DNA of 64,000 bases, from positions 3,420,001-3,484,000 of the forward strand of contig NC_084898.1 in the NCBI RefSeq assembly GCF_958979055.1, in the 5' to 3' direction. Below are positions 1-11,166 of the stretch, piece after piece (the stretch's first letter is position 1; every line of letters starts with the position of its first letter). Source of the DNA: Alnus glutinosa (taxonomy: Eukaryota; Streptophyta; Magnoliopsida; Fagales; Betulaceae). The translations under genes were made by a program, and so were the position numbers. The notes under the pieces are model-generated. The model ran no database searches. It worked only from the letters and a program-made list of their open reading frames with translations, and was not told where the DNA came from.

Positions 1-63
1 CAGAGACGACATGAAGAGAGGCACAGCGAACACCACGAAGCCAATCAAAACCCTAGACTCCAT
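1..63 (-). CDS. N-terminal fragment of a secreted or membrane protein, cut by the window edge
   Basis: The reverse strand starts ATG GAG TCT AGG at 63 and stays open to base 1 (21 codons, MESRVLIGFVVFAVPLF...). A short polar start followed by a hydrophobic run looks like a signal peptide or signal anchor. Sequence upstream on that strand (64-180) is TTTGTGAATTG-poor, T/C- and A-rich leader-like DNA with no upstream ATG close by. The family cannot be named from 21 residues. It could be a real first exon, or a chance ORF beside a repeat. Confidence 0.4.
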   Translation of the reverse strand, partial: MESRVLIGFVVFAVPLFMSSL

Positions 64-213
64 TCTCGCAATTCAGTCTCTGTGTTTGTGGTTTTTTGGT
101 TCTTTGTATGTGTGAGTTTGAGGGATTTTTATGCTGTTTGAGAGTAGAGAGAGAACGAGATATGGCGTTTACTTATAAAATAAAAAATTGTTAGCGTAGA
201 TTCTAATTCTTTA

Positions 214-456
214 GGGTAATTACATTTTCCCCCCATGAACTACCAACCTCTTCCAACATGTCCCCATGAACTGATAACGAAGATGAGGGTAAAATAGAAA
301 GCAAAACTTGTAAAACGACATGTGACGGTCACGTGAGGCGTTGACCGTAGGATTTAACCCCTCTGACTGACGAAATGGGGGAAAACCTATAACTCGATAG
401 TTGGATGCTCTATGTTGGTCGAGTTGGTAGTTCATGGGGAGAAAATGTAATTACCC
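214..456. mobile_element. Mutator-type MITE (243 bp)
   Basis: The two ends are inverted copies of each other: GGGTAATTACATTTTC at 214 and its complement ending at 456, continuing with a CATGAACTACC motif. The flanks are A/T-rich and a 9-bp target duplication is not clear. The layout matches the other long-TIR elements in this window that do have 9-bp duplications. The 71-residue minus-strand ORF inside is not a gene. Confidence 0.65.
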
Positions 457-719
457 ATTTTTTTTTTTTAAACAAGTAGTTTAGTTTAGTTTAGTTGTTT
501 TATTTTATTAATTTTTTATTTTAGTTTTTAAGATAATAAGGGTATTATAGGAATATAAAAGAGTGGCATTTTTTACACACATTGGTAGTTTGATGTATCA
601 CTTTAATGCACGTATCATTTCATGGGGCTATTTTAAAAACGGTTGCTAGTTCATGGAGCCTTTTTATATTTTTCCCTTTATTTTATTTATGTAAATACTG
701 GTATTAACTTATAAAGGGC

Positions 720-835
720 AACACACCTTTGGCTAACCTTATATAGTCAACGGTTATGCGGTTATCCAGTTGCAGTTATTAACAGCTAGCGGTATTATCG
801 GTTAATAATCACCCTACTTGTACATCCCTAATAGA
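720..835. repeat. hAT-like repeat end with CGGTTAT-rich sequence
   Basis: A stretch rich in cggttat/taaccg words ends in TACATCCCTA (reverse complement TAGGGATGTA), a common outer end of plant hAT elements. Similar ends occur near 26805, 48052 and 62030-62165. The partner end was not found, so boundaries are approximate. Confidence 0.35.
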
Positions 836-1028
836 CATGGTCTGCACTTGATTGGATGCATGTGTAAGGTTAGTATGATCACTTGTCTTCATCATTTACT
901 CTCATTTTAACTAAAATATTTTACTTGTTGAGGGAGTTTGATCCACATGTAAGGGAAGTGTTAAAATATAAATTAAATAATTAAATTTATCATTTTTTAT
1001 CCACTTAAATTTTTAGAATAAATAGTAC

Positions 1029-1031
<3 letters not shown>

Positions 1032-1117
<86 letters not shown>
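1032..1117. repeat. (TA)n microsatellite, about 85 bp
   Basis: Uninterrupted AT dinucleotide run. It is one of about fifteen such arrays in the window. Confidence 0.95.
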
Positions 1118-1118
<1 letters not shown>

Positions 1119-1813
1119 CGCATGCGAACGATGTGGCATGTGGTGTGGTAGTATTTGTATGGGATACGTGAATGAGAATTTGATGAATTTAATCTTTAAA
1201 TAGGAAGTCCGCAAAATGGGGTAATTGACAAACTCATTTCCATTCCATATGTGTGTGTGGGTGTTTTCTTTTTCTTTTTTCTAATCATTCCACATAATTT
1301 GAGATGACTTTGAAGTTGATGAAAAGTGTTGGAGTCACTCGAAAGTGAGTAATGCTATAAGGATGACTCATGTGGTAATTGGGATTGGTTCTTCATCTAG
1401 GAGCTCAAAACGACAAGTAGATTTCTATATGTTTTTGTTAGAATATATTTTCCATATATTTTATATTTAAGATTTGATTACAATCAACCATCTATTTCAA
1501 TAATATGAAATATATATATATATGACTGACCTATATAGGCTTATAGGCATGGCTTGACACGGCCTGAATTAGACACTCGAACATGAATTGCATGTCACCC
1601 CTACTTCAACCTTAACCTGCTAGTTTTGAGTTGGGTTTGTCAGGATTGGTTCTTCATCTCGAACTCGAACACTCGAACACGGCCTGAATTAGGACTATTT
1701 AATGAAATTAGTTGCAAAATTATGAACATATCTGAATGAATTACTTTAAAAAAAAAATTTGAAAAAAAATTGTTAATTAAAATGAAATGAAAATGCTTTA
1801 AATAATACAATAA

Positions 1814-2261
1814 TCAAGCAGTATCTACTCTTTTACCCATCTGAATATCTCCATCTGCAGGAGCATCTCCATTGGAACAAACAAACTTGAGCCAGAAAGG
1901 GTGATTTCACCACACAACTGCCATTTCTTCTATCAGGACACCTTTCGTCTCTTGTAAGAACTTGTAAATGAAGAAGCTCATTATCACCACCCAACATGCA
2001 AAGAAGATGAAGAGGCCAAACTTCAAATGGTACAACAATGACGTGAAGACTTGTGCAATGAGGAAGGTGAAGATCATGTTGATTGAGACATTAATGCTCT
2101 GAGCAACCGACCGAATTTGCAGAGGGAAAATTTCACTAGGTACCAACCATCCTAAAGGTCCCCAGGAATAAGCAAATATAGTCACATAGAGACATATGAA
2201 GAAGACCAACCCAAAAGCATACCACTTGGGAAGGTCACCAGGATTTCCACTCACTCCAAAC

Positions 2262-2333
<72 letters not shown>

Positions 2334-2595
2334 TACAAAATGAAAGAAAAGAGGCTTATGAGTTTATGGAATACCTGACAAATGAACATTTGAACAGTGA
2401 ACACCCCCCGCCAAAAAAAGAGACCTTCTTCCCACCTTAGCAACAATGAGAATTGAAAGAATCGGGGCAAGAAAATTGACGCCCCGGTGATCACAGCAAA
2501 GATGAAAGTTGATAAGGTGAGAAGAATGTCTCTTTTTTTTTGGCGGGTAGTGTTTAGATGTTCATATGTCAAGTATTCCGTAAACTCGATCATAA
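1814..2595 (-). pseudogene. Sugar transport protein (STP/hexose carrier, MFS) pseudogene fragment
   Basis: Minus-strand reading gives the C-terminal third of a plant STP monosaccharide/H+ symporter: [41 protein letters not shown], and QETKG near the end. A TGA at 1907-1909 stops the frame after EEMAVVW. The same frame then continues NHPFWLKFV to a second stop at 1814-1816, so the first stop is probably a nonsense mutation of the K/R usual there. The upstream exon is degraded but still shows VITGAS and VQMFICQ (2390-2510). A (TA)n tract at about 2264-2327 replaces the intron and the adjoining exon edge. The N-terminal two thirds are absent. It is a relic, not a functional transporter. Confidence 0.85.
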
Positions 2596-2690
2596 GCCTC
2601 TTAATATATATATTGGGTTATAATATTTATATATAAGTTATTATTACAATTGTAATTGGTGCAAAATTTGGAGTGCGTAGAAATTCCATA
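2241..2690. repeat. Inverted duplication inside the STP pseudogene
   Basis: The segment 2241-2425 (exon start, (TA)n intron, exon end) reappears in reverse orientation at 2527-2690. Both arms contain the aggcttatgagtttatgga / tccgtaaactcgatcataagcct block, a gcggg/cccgc block, and the actccaaactt / aatttggagtg block. About 100 bp of exon lies between the arms. The arms are diverged and the AT tract differs in length. Confidence 0.8.
2264..2327. repeat. (TA)n microsatellite in pseudogene intron
   Basis: About 60 bp of TA repeats at the former STP intron. The YIYIYI-type ORFs here are artefacts of the repeat. Confidence 0.95.
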
Positions 2691-2796
2691 CTCGAACACG
2701 AATTGCATGTCAACCCTACATGACACAATATGAATGAAAAAAAAAAAGAAAAAAAAGTACACCATCTTCCCCAAAATTTCAAAATCTCCCAAACCT

Positions 2797-2933
2797 CATT
2801 CCTCCATCTCCACCAACCGGCCGCCACCCATCGGTACCCACGACTACTGCCGACCGCTGCTGCCCACGACCACGCCAACCAAGCTCGCCACCCACCGCCG
2901 ATCCCTCATCTCTCTACACACTCTCTCTCTCTC

Positions 2934-2986
<53 letters not shown>

Positions 2987-2995
2987 CTTATTCAT
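2797..2995 (+). repeat. GC-rich dispersed repeat with CT/GT/GA tail, copy 1
   Basis: The sequence from cctccatctccaccaacc to the CT-GT-GA microsatellite (2923-2985) recurs in inverted orientation at 6001-6160, including the unusual words cggtacccacgac and cgatccctc. Short ORFs rich in Pro/His/Thr cross it but look non-coding. It may be a duplicated gene leader. Confidence 0.7.
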
Positions 2996-3049
2996 GGGTT
3001 TTTCTTAATTTCTCGGTACGGGTAGGTTTTAATCGTGAGTTTTGAAGGA

Positions 3050-3560
3050 ATATTGGCAGGGGGTCTTGATTTTTCGGTTTGACCTGATTTTTCGGTTCTT
3101 TTCAAAGGCATTTAATTTGAGAGCTAGGCTGCTTAGTATTGGGTTTGTTGACTCTATTAGATCTTCATGACAAAAGGGATTTAACTGCGGCATACAAAAT
3201 CAAATAGCAGCGGTTGGGTTGGTTTTTGTTTTGTGGATGATAAATTTTTTGACTTTGTGAGATTTTTTAATAGAATTTCTCTGAATTGTATGTGGATGTT
3301 ATCCAGAACTTTTGAGGCTTGAATTTTAAGAGAAAAAAAAAATTACTTTCTTTTTCTTTGGGTATTGTGGAACCATAACTAAGATTTGAGCTTTTTTTGT
3401 TTTCACTTGCAGTGGATTGACAAGCTTTTTATTTGTTTGTGTTTTTTCTCTGTATCGATCTTTGAATCACAACCATTAGAGGTTATGAAGTTGGGTACAA
3501 AGAAGCAAAAGCATGGAGCTTAACAACACCTGTGAGAAGATCCTGGGTATGTTCTCCCAA
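3050..3560 (+). other. Possible 5' gene fragment (leader with an intron), unassigned
   Basis: T-rich DNA resembling a leader intron ends in a good acceptor (ttttcacttgcag at about 3400-3413). About 100 bases of less T-rich DNA follow, with ATG GAG CTT AAC AAC ACC and a donor-like GGTATGTTC near 3547. No continuing coding exon was found, and I do not recognise the peptide (MELNNTCEKIL). It could be a gene fragment moved with the repeat just upstream. Confidence 0.2.
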
Positions 3561-3701
3561 AAAGAAAAATAACTGAATATATTTTTATTCATTTTTTGAT
3601 CAGCTTATGCTACTCAATTTGTAAACATTGCTTCAGCATTGCCTTATGTAGTCAACTAACCATATATCTAACATAGTAATGTATCACCTTGGTTTTTATA
3701 T

Positions 3702-3907
3702 GGACAGAAATTTCCTACAAACTGGTTTGTAGAAAATTTTTTACAACTCACATATAAAAATGACACGTGTCTTTTAAACTCCTTTTCAAATGGTATGATA
3801 AAAGTAAGTATTTTTACTTTTCCGGGTTCTAGTTGCTTGTTTGAGTAAACATGTTGATTATTGTTGTGGAAATTTTCTACAAACCGGTTTGTAAGAAATT
3901 TCTGTCC
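3702..3907. mobile_element. Mutator-type MITE (206 bp)
   Basis: Terminal inverted repeats of about 40 bp start GGACAGAAATTTC and contain ACAAACYGGTTTGTAGAAA. The flanks tttttatat (3693-3701) and tatttatat (3908-3916) form a 9-bp target duplication with 8 matches, the size expected for Mutator-like elements. The right duplication overlaps that of the adjacent hAT element. Confidence 0.85.
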
Positions 3908-4028
3908 TATTTATATAGGCAGGGACGGAGGAAGGGGGGGCCGATAGGGCCATGCCCCCCCCCCCCCCCCCCTCCCTCAACTTTTAAGAAGAAAAAATAT
4001 TAAAGTGAAGAAATGGACGGCTGAAACT

Positions 4029-4440
4029 CAACTGGGACGCCGCCATTGATAAGAAGAAAAAGATTATGGGAGTGAAGGTCTGGCTATTAAGGACTCTTTG
4101 GGACAGCTTACAACTACTTTATGCATGACCCAGTGTCCCAGCCTTACATCTTTGATCTAGCTCGTCATAGAATTCAGTTGTGCAGAGAGTTGGGCATTCG
4201 AAACATCATTCTTGAGGGAGATTTGCTTGAGATAGTCACTGCCATGCGGAAGAATGAAGAGTGGGCGCAAGCTTACAGTAGTATTGTTGATGAAGCTTGG
4301 ATCCTCCTGTCCTCTTTCCAGTCCTGAGAGATCAGCTTTGTGTGTAGAGAAGGGAACCACTTGGCTCATGGTTTGGCTCGTCTAGCTGTCTCTAAAGAAA
4401 TTAACCGCACTTGGCTAGACACATGGCCAGATTGTCTTTT
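4029..4440 (+). pseudogene. RNase H-like domain pseudogene inside the hAT element
   Basis: Three plus-strand frames joined by frameshifts give a plant RNase H-like (RVT_3-type) domain: LNWDAAIDKKKKIMGV, then KDSLGQLTTTLCMTQ, then LCRELGIRNIILEGDLLEIV and VCREGNHLAHGLARLAV. A TGA after LLSSFQS (4324-4326) lies where Trp normally precedes EISFVCREGN, so it reads as a nonsense mutation. Such domains occur as host genes and in LINE ORF2 C-termini. Which of these was the source is unknown. It cannot encode a working protein. Confidence 0.8.
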
Positions 4441-4677
4441 CAAAAATAAAAAATAAAAATAAATAAAGCCACATTCTTTCTTGAGGGGGCAACAGCTCCA
4501 GGTCAATGGATCCATTAGCACCCATGGACTCCAAGAGTGCTCGATGCAAAATTATTGAAAAAATAAGTCCAACAGTTTATGGATGTAAGCTGTTACATAG
4601 AAAAGAAAATATTAAAATTGGATTATGTATAATTTACTTAAAATTTGCTTATATGTATATACTTTAACCCTACTTTT

Positions 4678-4791
<114 letters not shown>

Positions 4792-4834
4792 GCCCCCTCT
4801 CATTAAAATGTCTAGCTCTGTCCCTGTATATAGG

Positions 4835-5670
4835 GATGCAAGCCAGCCCAAATGATATGGCAGGCACTGCCACCAAAATCTTCTTCTACTCCCAGTCCTC
4901 TGCCCTTCTCCTTTCAGAGTACAATTCCTTATTTATGAATTTGATTAATATATAGCACTTGATTAAAAGTACCGCAAGAGTTTTATGAAATTTGTGTTCT
5001 CTCTCACGTAATGGGGGGTCATGTCTTATTGTTTTTATAAGAATACAAGTTTACATTTGTACATGGACTGTTACACTTTGAGATAGAATCCATAACTAAC
5101 TGATAAAGGTTTGTATACAGGTTGTTTGATAAAATGACTAGGTAAAGCATCCGGTTGGTGTTTATCTCTCTATCTTCAGTCCGTTCTAGATTTATTTTAT
5201 CACAATGAGGATTGACATTGGGCTGATCGATCACTGTGTTGTGGATGTGTCTCAATAAGTTGAACCAAAGATGTTGGTTATTACAAACTGCATTTTGCCA
5301 TGGGTTTGGTTTCACGGCCAGGGAAATCTAAAGGAGACACACCAACTTATGCTCCTGCACCGTACATTGTACTAAGATTCGACAGAATAACAAGCTTTAA
5401 GTTTCTTCTTGCAAATTTCCTTGGGAAAAGCTTTAATTCAGTATGCAGATGGCATATGAGAGTTCTGCATCAATAAAACAAAATTAATGAATAACCAACA
5501 AAACATTTATAACCATGAGAAAATGATCACCATCCTTGGCAATCAACACCTGGAACATTGCAATATTAAAGCCTATTTCAACTTCCTCATTTGACAGAAT
5601 GCAGTATATTATAATTGTCAAATAATAACTAAACAGAAAAATTAATTAAAAAGCAACTATAATTAAACTG
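4835..5670. other. Spacer, nothing recognised
   Basis: AT-rich DNA with no ORF resembling a known family, no clear inverted repeat and no RNA gene. The 98-residue minus-strand ORF (5019-5315) has no recognisable motif. Confidence 0.5.
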
Positions 5671-5677
5671 ATATTTT

Positions 5678-5752
5678 TCTCATGAAGCGGAGGTCACTAG
5701 TTCGAATCCCTCCTCCCCCTCTTGTGTGGACGTGTCAAAAAAAAAATATAAG
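5678..5752 (+). mobile_element. 5'-truncated tRNA-derived SINE
   Basis: catgaagcggaggtcacta, then gttcgaatcc (tRNA B-box), then ccctcttgtgtggacgtgt and a poly(A). It is the same family as the fuller copy at 37397-37510 (minus strand) but lacks the 5' half. A (TC)n run follows at 5758-5788. Confidence 0.7.
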
Positions 5753-5755
5753 ACG

Positions 5756-5791
<36 letters not shown>

Positions 5792-5997
5792 CAGAGACAT
5801 ACATGCATGCCCAATCTGGACATGATAATGCAAACTAGAGGTAGAAGCTTAGGCTGCAAAATAGGGACTGCATTAATACGCATGTGACCAACATCATTAA
5901 ATTTCACCCAAAACTCAATACACCCACTGGCAACCTTCCCGAAACAACAACCTTCCTGGATTTGGGTCTACAACAAGAGAGAAATTAAAGGAAGCTG

Positions 5998-6000
<3 letters not shown>

Positions 6001-6048
<48 letters not shown>

Positions 6049-6160
6049 GGATCGACGGTGGGTGGCGCTCTTGGTCAGCATGGTCGTGGGCGGCAGTGGT
6101 TGGCGGTCAGCGTTGCTCGTGGGTACCAATGGGTGGCAGTGGGTGGAGATGGAGGGATGA
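6001..6160 (-). repeat. GC-rich dispersed repeat with GA tract, copy 2
   Basis: This is the inverted relative of 2797-2995. (GA)n occupies 6001-6046, then words such as gatcgacggtgggtggcg, gtcgtgggcgg and ggtaccaatgggtgg, the complements of copy 1. Confidence 0.7.
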
Positions 6161-6164
6161 TGTA

Positions 6165-7050
6165 AATTTAGGATCTAGCTAGCAAACAGATTAACCATGT
6201 TTGCTATGGTGTGAGGTGCCAAAGGTTCAATTAATTGACTTTTATGCATTTGATCGTTCTGATTATAATAAAATAGTAATAATTTTTGCATAATTCTCAT
6301 ACAACTTTTGCACAACTCTTGCACATGTGAAAGTTGCTACTTTGTTTTTTTAATAAAATAAGATGTGTATTTTTTGAACTATTTACCGTTCAAATATAAC
6401 CGTATATTTCAATTAATTGACTCTGCTGATTAATGCAAAGCACAAAAAGATTCTCACCCTTCAAGATTTTAGCTTTATCAAAATATAATTGATCAATAAA
6501 TATTCCTATCAGGTGATTATACGATCTGTCATTCTTGATGAGCCTGCATCGATCTAATCCATCTATCATAATTTGTCTCTAATTATAAACTACTAATTAA
6601 GATTTTGGGATTAAATCTTGTTGTAACTTCAACAAATCGAACAAGCTCACATGAAAAAAATAAATAAATAAATAAAAAATGAATGGGATACATGGTGCTT
6701 TAATCGGTAGGCCTGAGAAAAAGACGGGTCCGTTCAAATTGGGCCTCAGAGGAGTCCAAGCTCCAGAATTGATTTGTGTCTTTTAAGCTTTTCGTAGGGC
6801 AGGGCTCGGATGAAGCCCAAAAAGAAAAGTGCTTGCCTAGCTAGTTTATAGAAATGTAGCCTGTCTTTTTACTCAAAATCCATTGAGATTGTGGCAGTTA
6901 CAATATTAATGAAATGATCAAATTTATTAGAAATAACTGATAATTTAATACGATATAAGAGTAAAGGCTTTGAATTTAAACTTTATCTTCATCACTCACC
7001 TCTTAACTCAATTAAATATTTCACGAGATTAAGCTTTTGAGACAACTAGT
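6165..7050. other. Spacer, nothing recognised
   Basis: AT-rich DNA without supported genes, RNA genes or obvious element ends. Confidence 0.5.
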
Positions 7051-7051
7051 A

Positions 7052-7368
7052 ATTTAAGGATGTGTTTGACATTACGATTTTGTAGATAAAAAATGCGATT
7101 TTAAACCAAATTACAGAAAATGAATCGTTTCTAATTGCGTTTTAAAAAAATTGCGATTTGAAAATGCAAAAAATCTGCATTTTCAAATAGCAATTTAGGG
7201 GATTTTTTTAATAAATAAATAAATGCACAATTTTAAAGGCTAGACTGTGATTTTAAATGCGAAACTGCTATTTTTCCAAAAGCTTAACTACATTTTTAAA
7301 AATCACATTTTCAAATTGCACATTTTAAAATCACTATTTTTTATATTATACTTTTTGAAATCGTAAAC
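7052..7368. repeat. Dispersed AT-rich repeat, 'gcgattttaaa' family
   Basis: The DNA is built from recurring words (gcgattttaaa, aaatcgcattttc, cttaactgcatttt). Related copies lie at 13500-14410, 14630-14790, 19622-20035, 23010-23170, 26290-26575, 38938-39222 and 54925-55185. The solo LTR is inserted at its right end, and its last bases resume after the LTR at 11144. Confidence 0.65.
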
Positions 7369-7506
7369 TGTAATGCCCCAGATAATTATCAAAGGATAAT
7401 TGGGTCGTAATTAGGAAATTGAGATCTTTTGACTTTTTTGTTGACTGAACTAGGAACATTTGCGGTTCCCACCACGAACGATCGTTGACGTGTTGTACTG
7501 TGTTGG

Positions 7507-9137
7507 ACCAAAAAGGGTGCAAACCCAAGTGTAGGTTTTCGCAAGTAATAATTCTCGGTAAGTACGAGATCGATCCACAGGGAATGGTAGATACTAAGTA
7601 AAATTCTTATTATTGTGCAGAAAAGTAAATTGAATTGATTTCTCAACTAAAAAGTTGAACAATAGATAGATGATAAACTAAAATAAAATTGACTAAACTA
7701 AATTAATAAAAAGAAAAATTAAAAGAAAACATTAAGACTTCAGGGATCCACCTAGCAATTTATTACATATTCTTGAAACATGTATTTTTAACCCAACTAG
7801 GTAGAAAATCAACTCTTCTAATCAGAAAATAAAACAATTAAACGCAAGGTAAATATAAAATAAATTAAACATGTGTTGATTGAGAATTTGATTTCAAGAA
7901 CATGACACAATAAATTAAGCATTCAATATATTTTCAAATCATATCAAATCAAACAAAGTAAGCATTTGATATAAACAAAAATCATATTGAATCAAAATAA
8001 ACTTGTTTCATTAAATTACTCTCAAATAAAAATCATCCCCAAATTTAATCATTAATCTATGAACAAATAACATAGTCTCAAGAACACATAATAAAAATAC
8101 TAAATTTCACCCCTAGCCTTAACTAGAGATTTAGTCACTCATGTTTATGAAAAACATAAATAACAAATAACAAAACCGATTAAGAGCCTCCATAACTGCC
8201 CCCTTCTCTATTTCTCATCTTCTCCTTTCCTTTGGCTTCTCCCCCTAGCTTCCCCCCCTTTGCACAAGCAAAGCACGATATATATAAAGATTAATTTGCT
8301 AGGTCTTTCAATGCCGCACACAAGCTTTCTTGATTCTTTCATTGTTTAAGAATTATTGCAAGCTTGGCCCTTCATGGAAAACAAATCACATATCTCGACA
8401 ATTAATGCAGTGCATGACTTTTCCATGTCTCAATACATGTGTTGGTGAGTTATGCATGGAAATAGCTGATTCGGCGCTGATCCTTTCATGGAAGGAAATA
8501 TGTGTGAGTTAGGTCCCCACAAGTCTGCCAAGTACGGAAAAAAAAATCAATTTGTCTTGTTATGGAAAGAAGGTAAATGTTACTTTTACAACACCAACAC
8601 AACATTGGCACAACACCCCCTCACATGGGGGTGGGGTCTGGGCCCCACCCCCATGTGAGGGGGTGTTGTACCCATGTTGTGGGGGTGTAGTGCATCAATC
8701 AGTCATCTGGAAAGAAATGCTCCTTATTTTTCATGTTTTGTTTTCTTCTATGTGGGCCCCACGAATTTATTCTTTATTTCCTTGGTCCTCCACGCGTCTT
8801 TCTCCTTTCTTTCCTTCTTCCTTTTGCTTTGACTTTCATTTATTGGTTCGGCTTGGCTTGGCTTGGCTTAGCTACTTTTTGTCCACTTCTTTCCTTTTAT
8901 TTCTTCTTTTCTTTTGCTTTTCTCTTTGGTCCCATCAAGTGGTCCAGCCGCTTGAAAGCCACAACAATTCCTACAAAAAGAAATACAATTCATTTGCATT
9001 TATATCATTTTAAGCTCAAATTTAATAATTAAACAATATTTCACAATTAAATATCAAATGCAAGAATTATGATAAAACATAGTATGATAATGCTTATTTT
9101 AATAGAGAAAATATGCACTTTTAAGCTATTATCATAC
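7507..9137. mobile_element. Unclassified insertion within the solo LTR
   Basis: From about 7507 (gggtgcaaacccaagtgtag, taagtacgagatcgatccac) the sequence departs from LTR-like DNA, returning near 9140 with fingerprint words such as cgaatgatcg. The opening resembles a common plant dispersed repeat, but I cannot name the class. Boundaries are approximate. ORFs at 8552-9013 and 8733-9032 show no family. Confidence 0.4.
8588..8690. repeat. GC-rich foldback hairpin (about 103 bp)
   Basis: The two arms of about 47 bp are near-perfect complements around ctgg at about 8640, with core caccccctcacatgggggt and its complement. It is a small palindromic MITE or foldback unit. Confidence 0.8.
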
Positions 9138-11166
9138 TGTATGTCGAAAGTACATCCCACACCTTCAGCGTGTGTGTCAGACCGTACTACGAATGATCGC
9201 AGCCGTACACCAAACGATCGCTTAACCCTAGATTTTACACGAATGTTCGATACGCTTAGCGAACGTTCGCCAAAAGCCAGACCAATTGATTCCTATTCAC
9301 TTCGACTTCTTCTCCTATAAATACCTCCCACCCTTGCCCTTTTAATCTCATTTCTGCCTATTTCATCAGTAAATCCTTGATGGAGAGCGAGATAGTGTTT
9401 TGGAAGTGTTTTGGAGAAAAAGAATGAGCTATCTTAGTCTTTCATCGTCAAGTGAGGTAACATCCTTAACCTAACTCGTTTCTTAAGTGATTCTTATGTT
9501 TTTTTGGTTAGTTTTCATGACCAAGCTTATTGTTTTGTTAATATCTTTAGTTTATTGCTTAGTTTTGGCATTAATATTAGTTTATCGATAAATCAGTGGT
9601 TTAAGTGAAGTTTAACGTATCTAGCACAGCATGTAGATGTTATTAAGGTTAGGACTCTATTAGAGATCCTAGAACTTGCTTAGAACCAGTTTTATGGATT
9701 TTTTGTTCGAATTTAGGATTCTGCCCAAGCACCGAACATTCGCCCTTTACTAAACGAACGAACAATGTCTAAGATGAACGTTCACCATTCGTTGGAAGAA
9801 CGATTGTCATACGGACATCAAGCCTATTTTGAGCTGATGATAGGTTTTTCTTAGATTTCAAGGTTGTGAAGCCTCAATGAGATTTGTTGAAAGAGTTGTG
9901 CGATATAAGTGAGTAAAACTCACATACATACTTGTTATTATTATTTTTTCGCATAGCACGAAAAATTTGTGTATCAAAACATACATGTTTATAACTCACA
10001 TGAAATGCAATTTTTATTACTCTGAATTCTATTTTGTGAAAATGTGTGATTAATGAAATGATAAAATTATGAAAGCATGCATATAAAATACAGTAAAGAC
10101 TAAATTGTATCATATGACATGGTACACCGTTTCGTACGGAAAAACAACCATGGGCTTACTATTATATGGATTGTTTTCTAGGGTCAAAAGTTTATAATGT
10201 GTGTTATGATGGGCATTGAATCCAACAATTGTTTTGTGACAGGCGCACCATGCTTGAATGGGTCACGGTTACGACTTTGCTAATAGCGTGGGCTACCCAA
10301 GGTCCGACTTGGTTGGGCTGCTAGTATATAACAATATGCGTACATATTCGAGGCACTGGTGTTATATTACAGATCACTCGGGACAGCTTCAATCCCGCCG
10401 GGAAAGGGTTAATATCATGGGTAAACCATTTGGAATTGAACTATGACATGATTCTTGTTATAAGCATGTATATAATATATCTATATTGCATACATATCAT
10501 CTTTTACAATGAAAGAATATTCTCTCGCATGTGATTTCAACTTAAACTGAGTTCACTATTTGATAACCTATGTATCATACGTATTATTACTCACTAAGTC
10601 GTGAACTTACACTTGTATCTTTCCACATATGAAACACGTATTGTTTTATAGATAGTTTTTGTGATGACGAGTGCAGAGCAACATATGGTTCTGCTGGAGT
10701 GAGTACTCAGGATCATTTTTGAGGAGTTAAATCCCATTTGGCTGGCGCGGATGTAGAGAGGACCTAGTGAATCCCGCCGTGATATGATAGATATCATCTT
10801 ATGTTGTACATTCTTAAGTGTAGGATTTGTCTCTTGTTGTTGATGACTCTTAAATGATCTTTTGGTTTCGGATTTGTATCACTTTGATGACTAGACTTTT
10901 GATCATTTTTTATGAGCTTCGGCTGTTATTATAATGATAATGTTTTAGTTTACTTTGACTATTCTTGTGGTGATTGTAGATTTTAGGATGCTATCTTTAT
11001 TCTTTTAAGTGAAAGTCTTCCACTAAAGACTATCTTCGAAAAGGATGAGATCCCTGTAGTGTAGTCTTATTCTTCTTAGAATAAGATTGAGAGATCAACC
11101 ATGAAATTAATTACCAGTTAGTTAATTTTACTGAGGCATTACACAAACCCAAACAACCCTAACACT

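Larger units (their letters stand above)
7369..11143. mobile_element. Solo LTR of a large LTR retrotransposon, with a nested insertion
   Basis: The unit begins TGTAATGCCCC at 7369 and ends GGCATTACA at 11143, the mirrored TG...CA ends of an LTR. The flanks taaac and caaac match at 4 of 5 bases. No primer-binding site or polypurine tract abuts it, so a solo LTR is likely. It has a TATA-like ctataaatacc near 9315. Without the insertion at about 7507-9137 it would be roughly 2.1 kb. The part 10090-10350 is clearly related to 63770-64000. The lineage (probably Ty3-type, given the length) is inferred. ORFs inside are not genes. Confidence 0.7.

Noticed and set aside
5690..5705. tRNA-like B-box at 5690 and at 37447 as possible tRNA genes
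   Set aside because: No full cloverleaf; poly(A) tails and target duplications show SINEs.
8552..9032. 153- and 99-residue ORFs inside the solo LTR insertion
   Set aside because: They cross a foldback palindrome and T/C-rich DNA, with no recognisable motif.
10258..10446. 62-residue ORF in the LTR, with a counterpart at the right window edge
   Set aside because: The similarity is at DNA level within LTRs; the frame is not kept open in the second copy.
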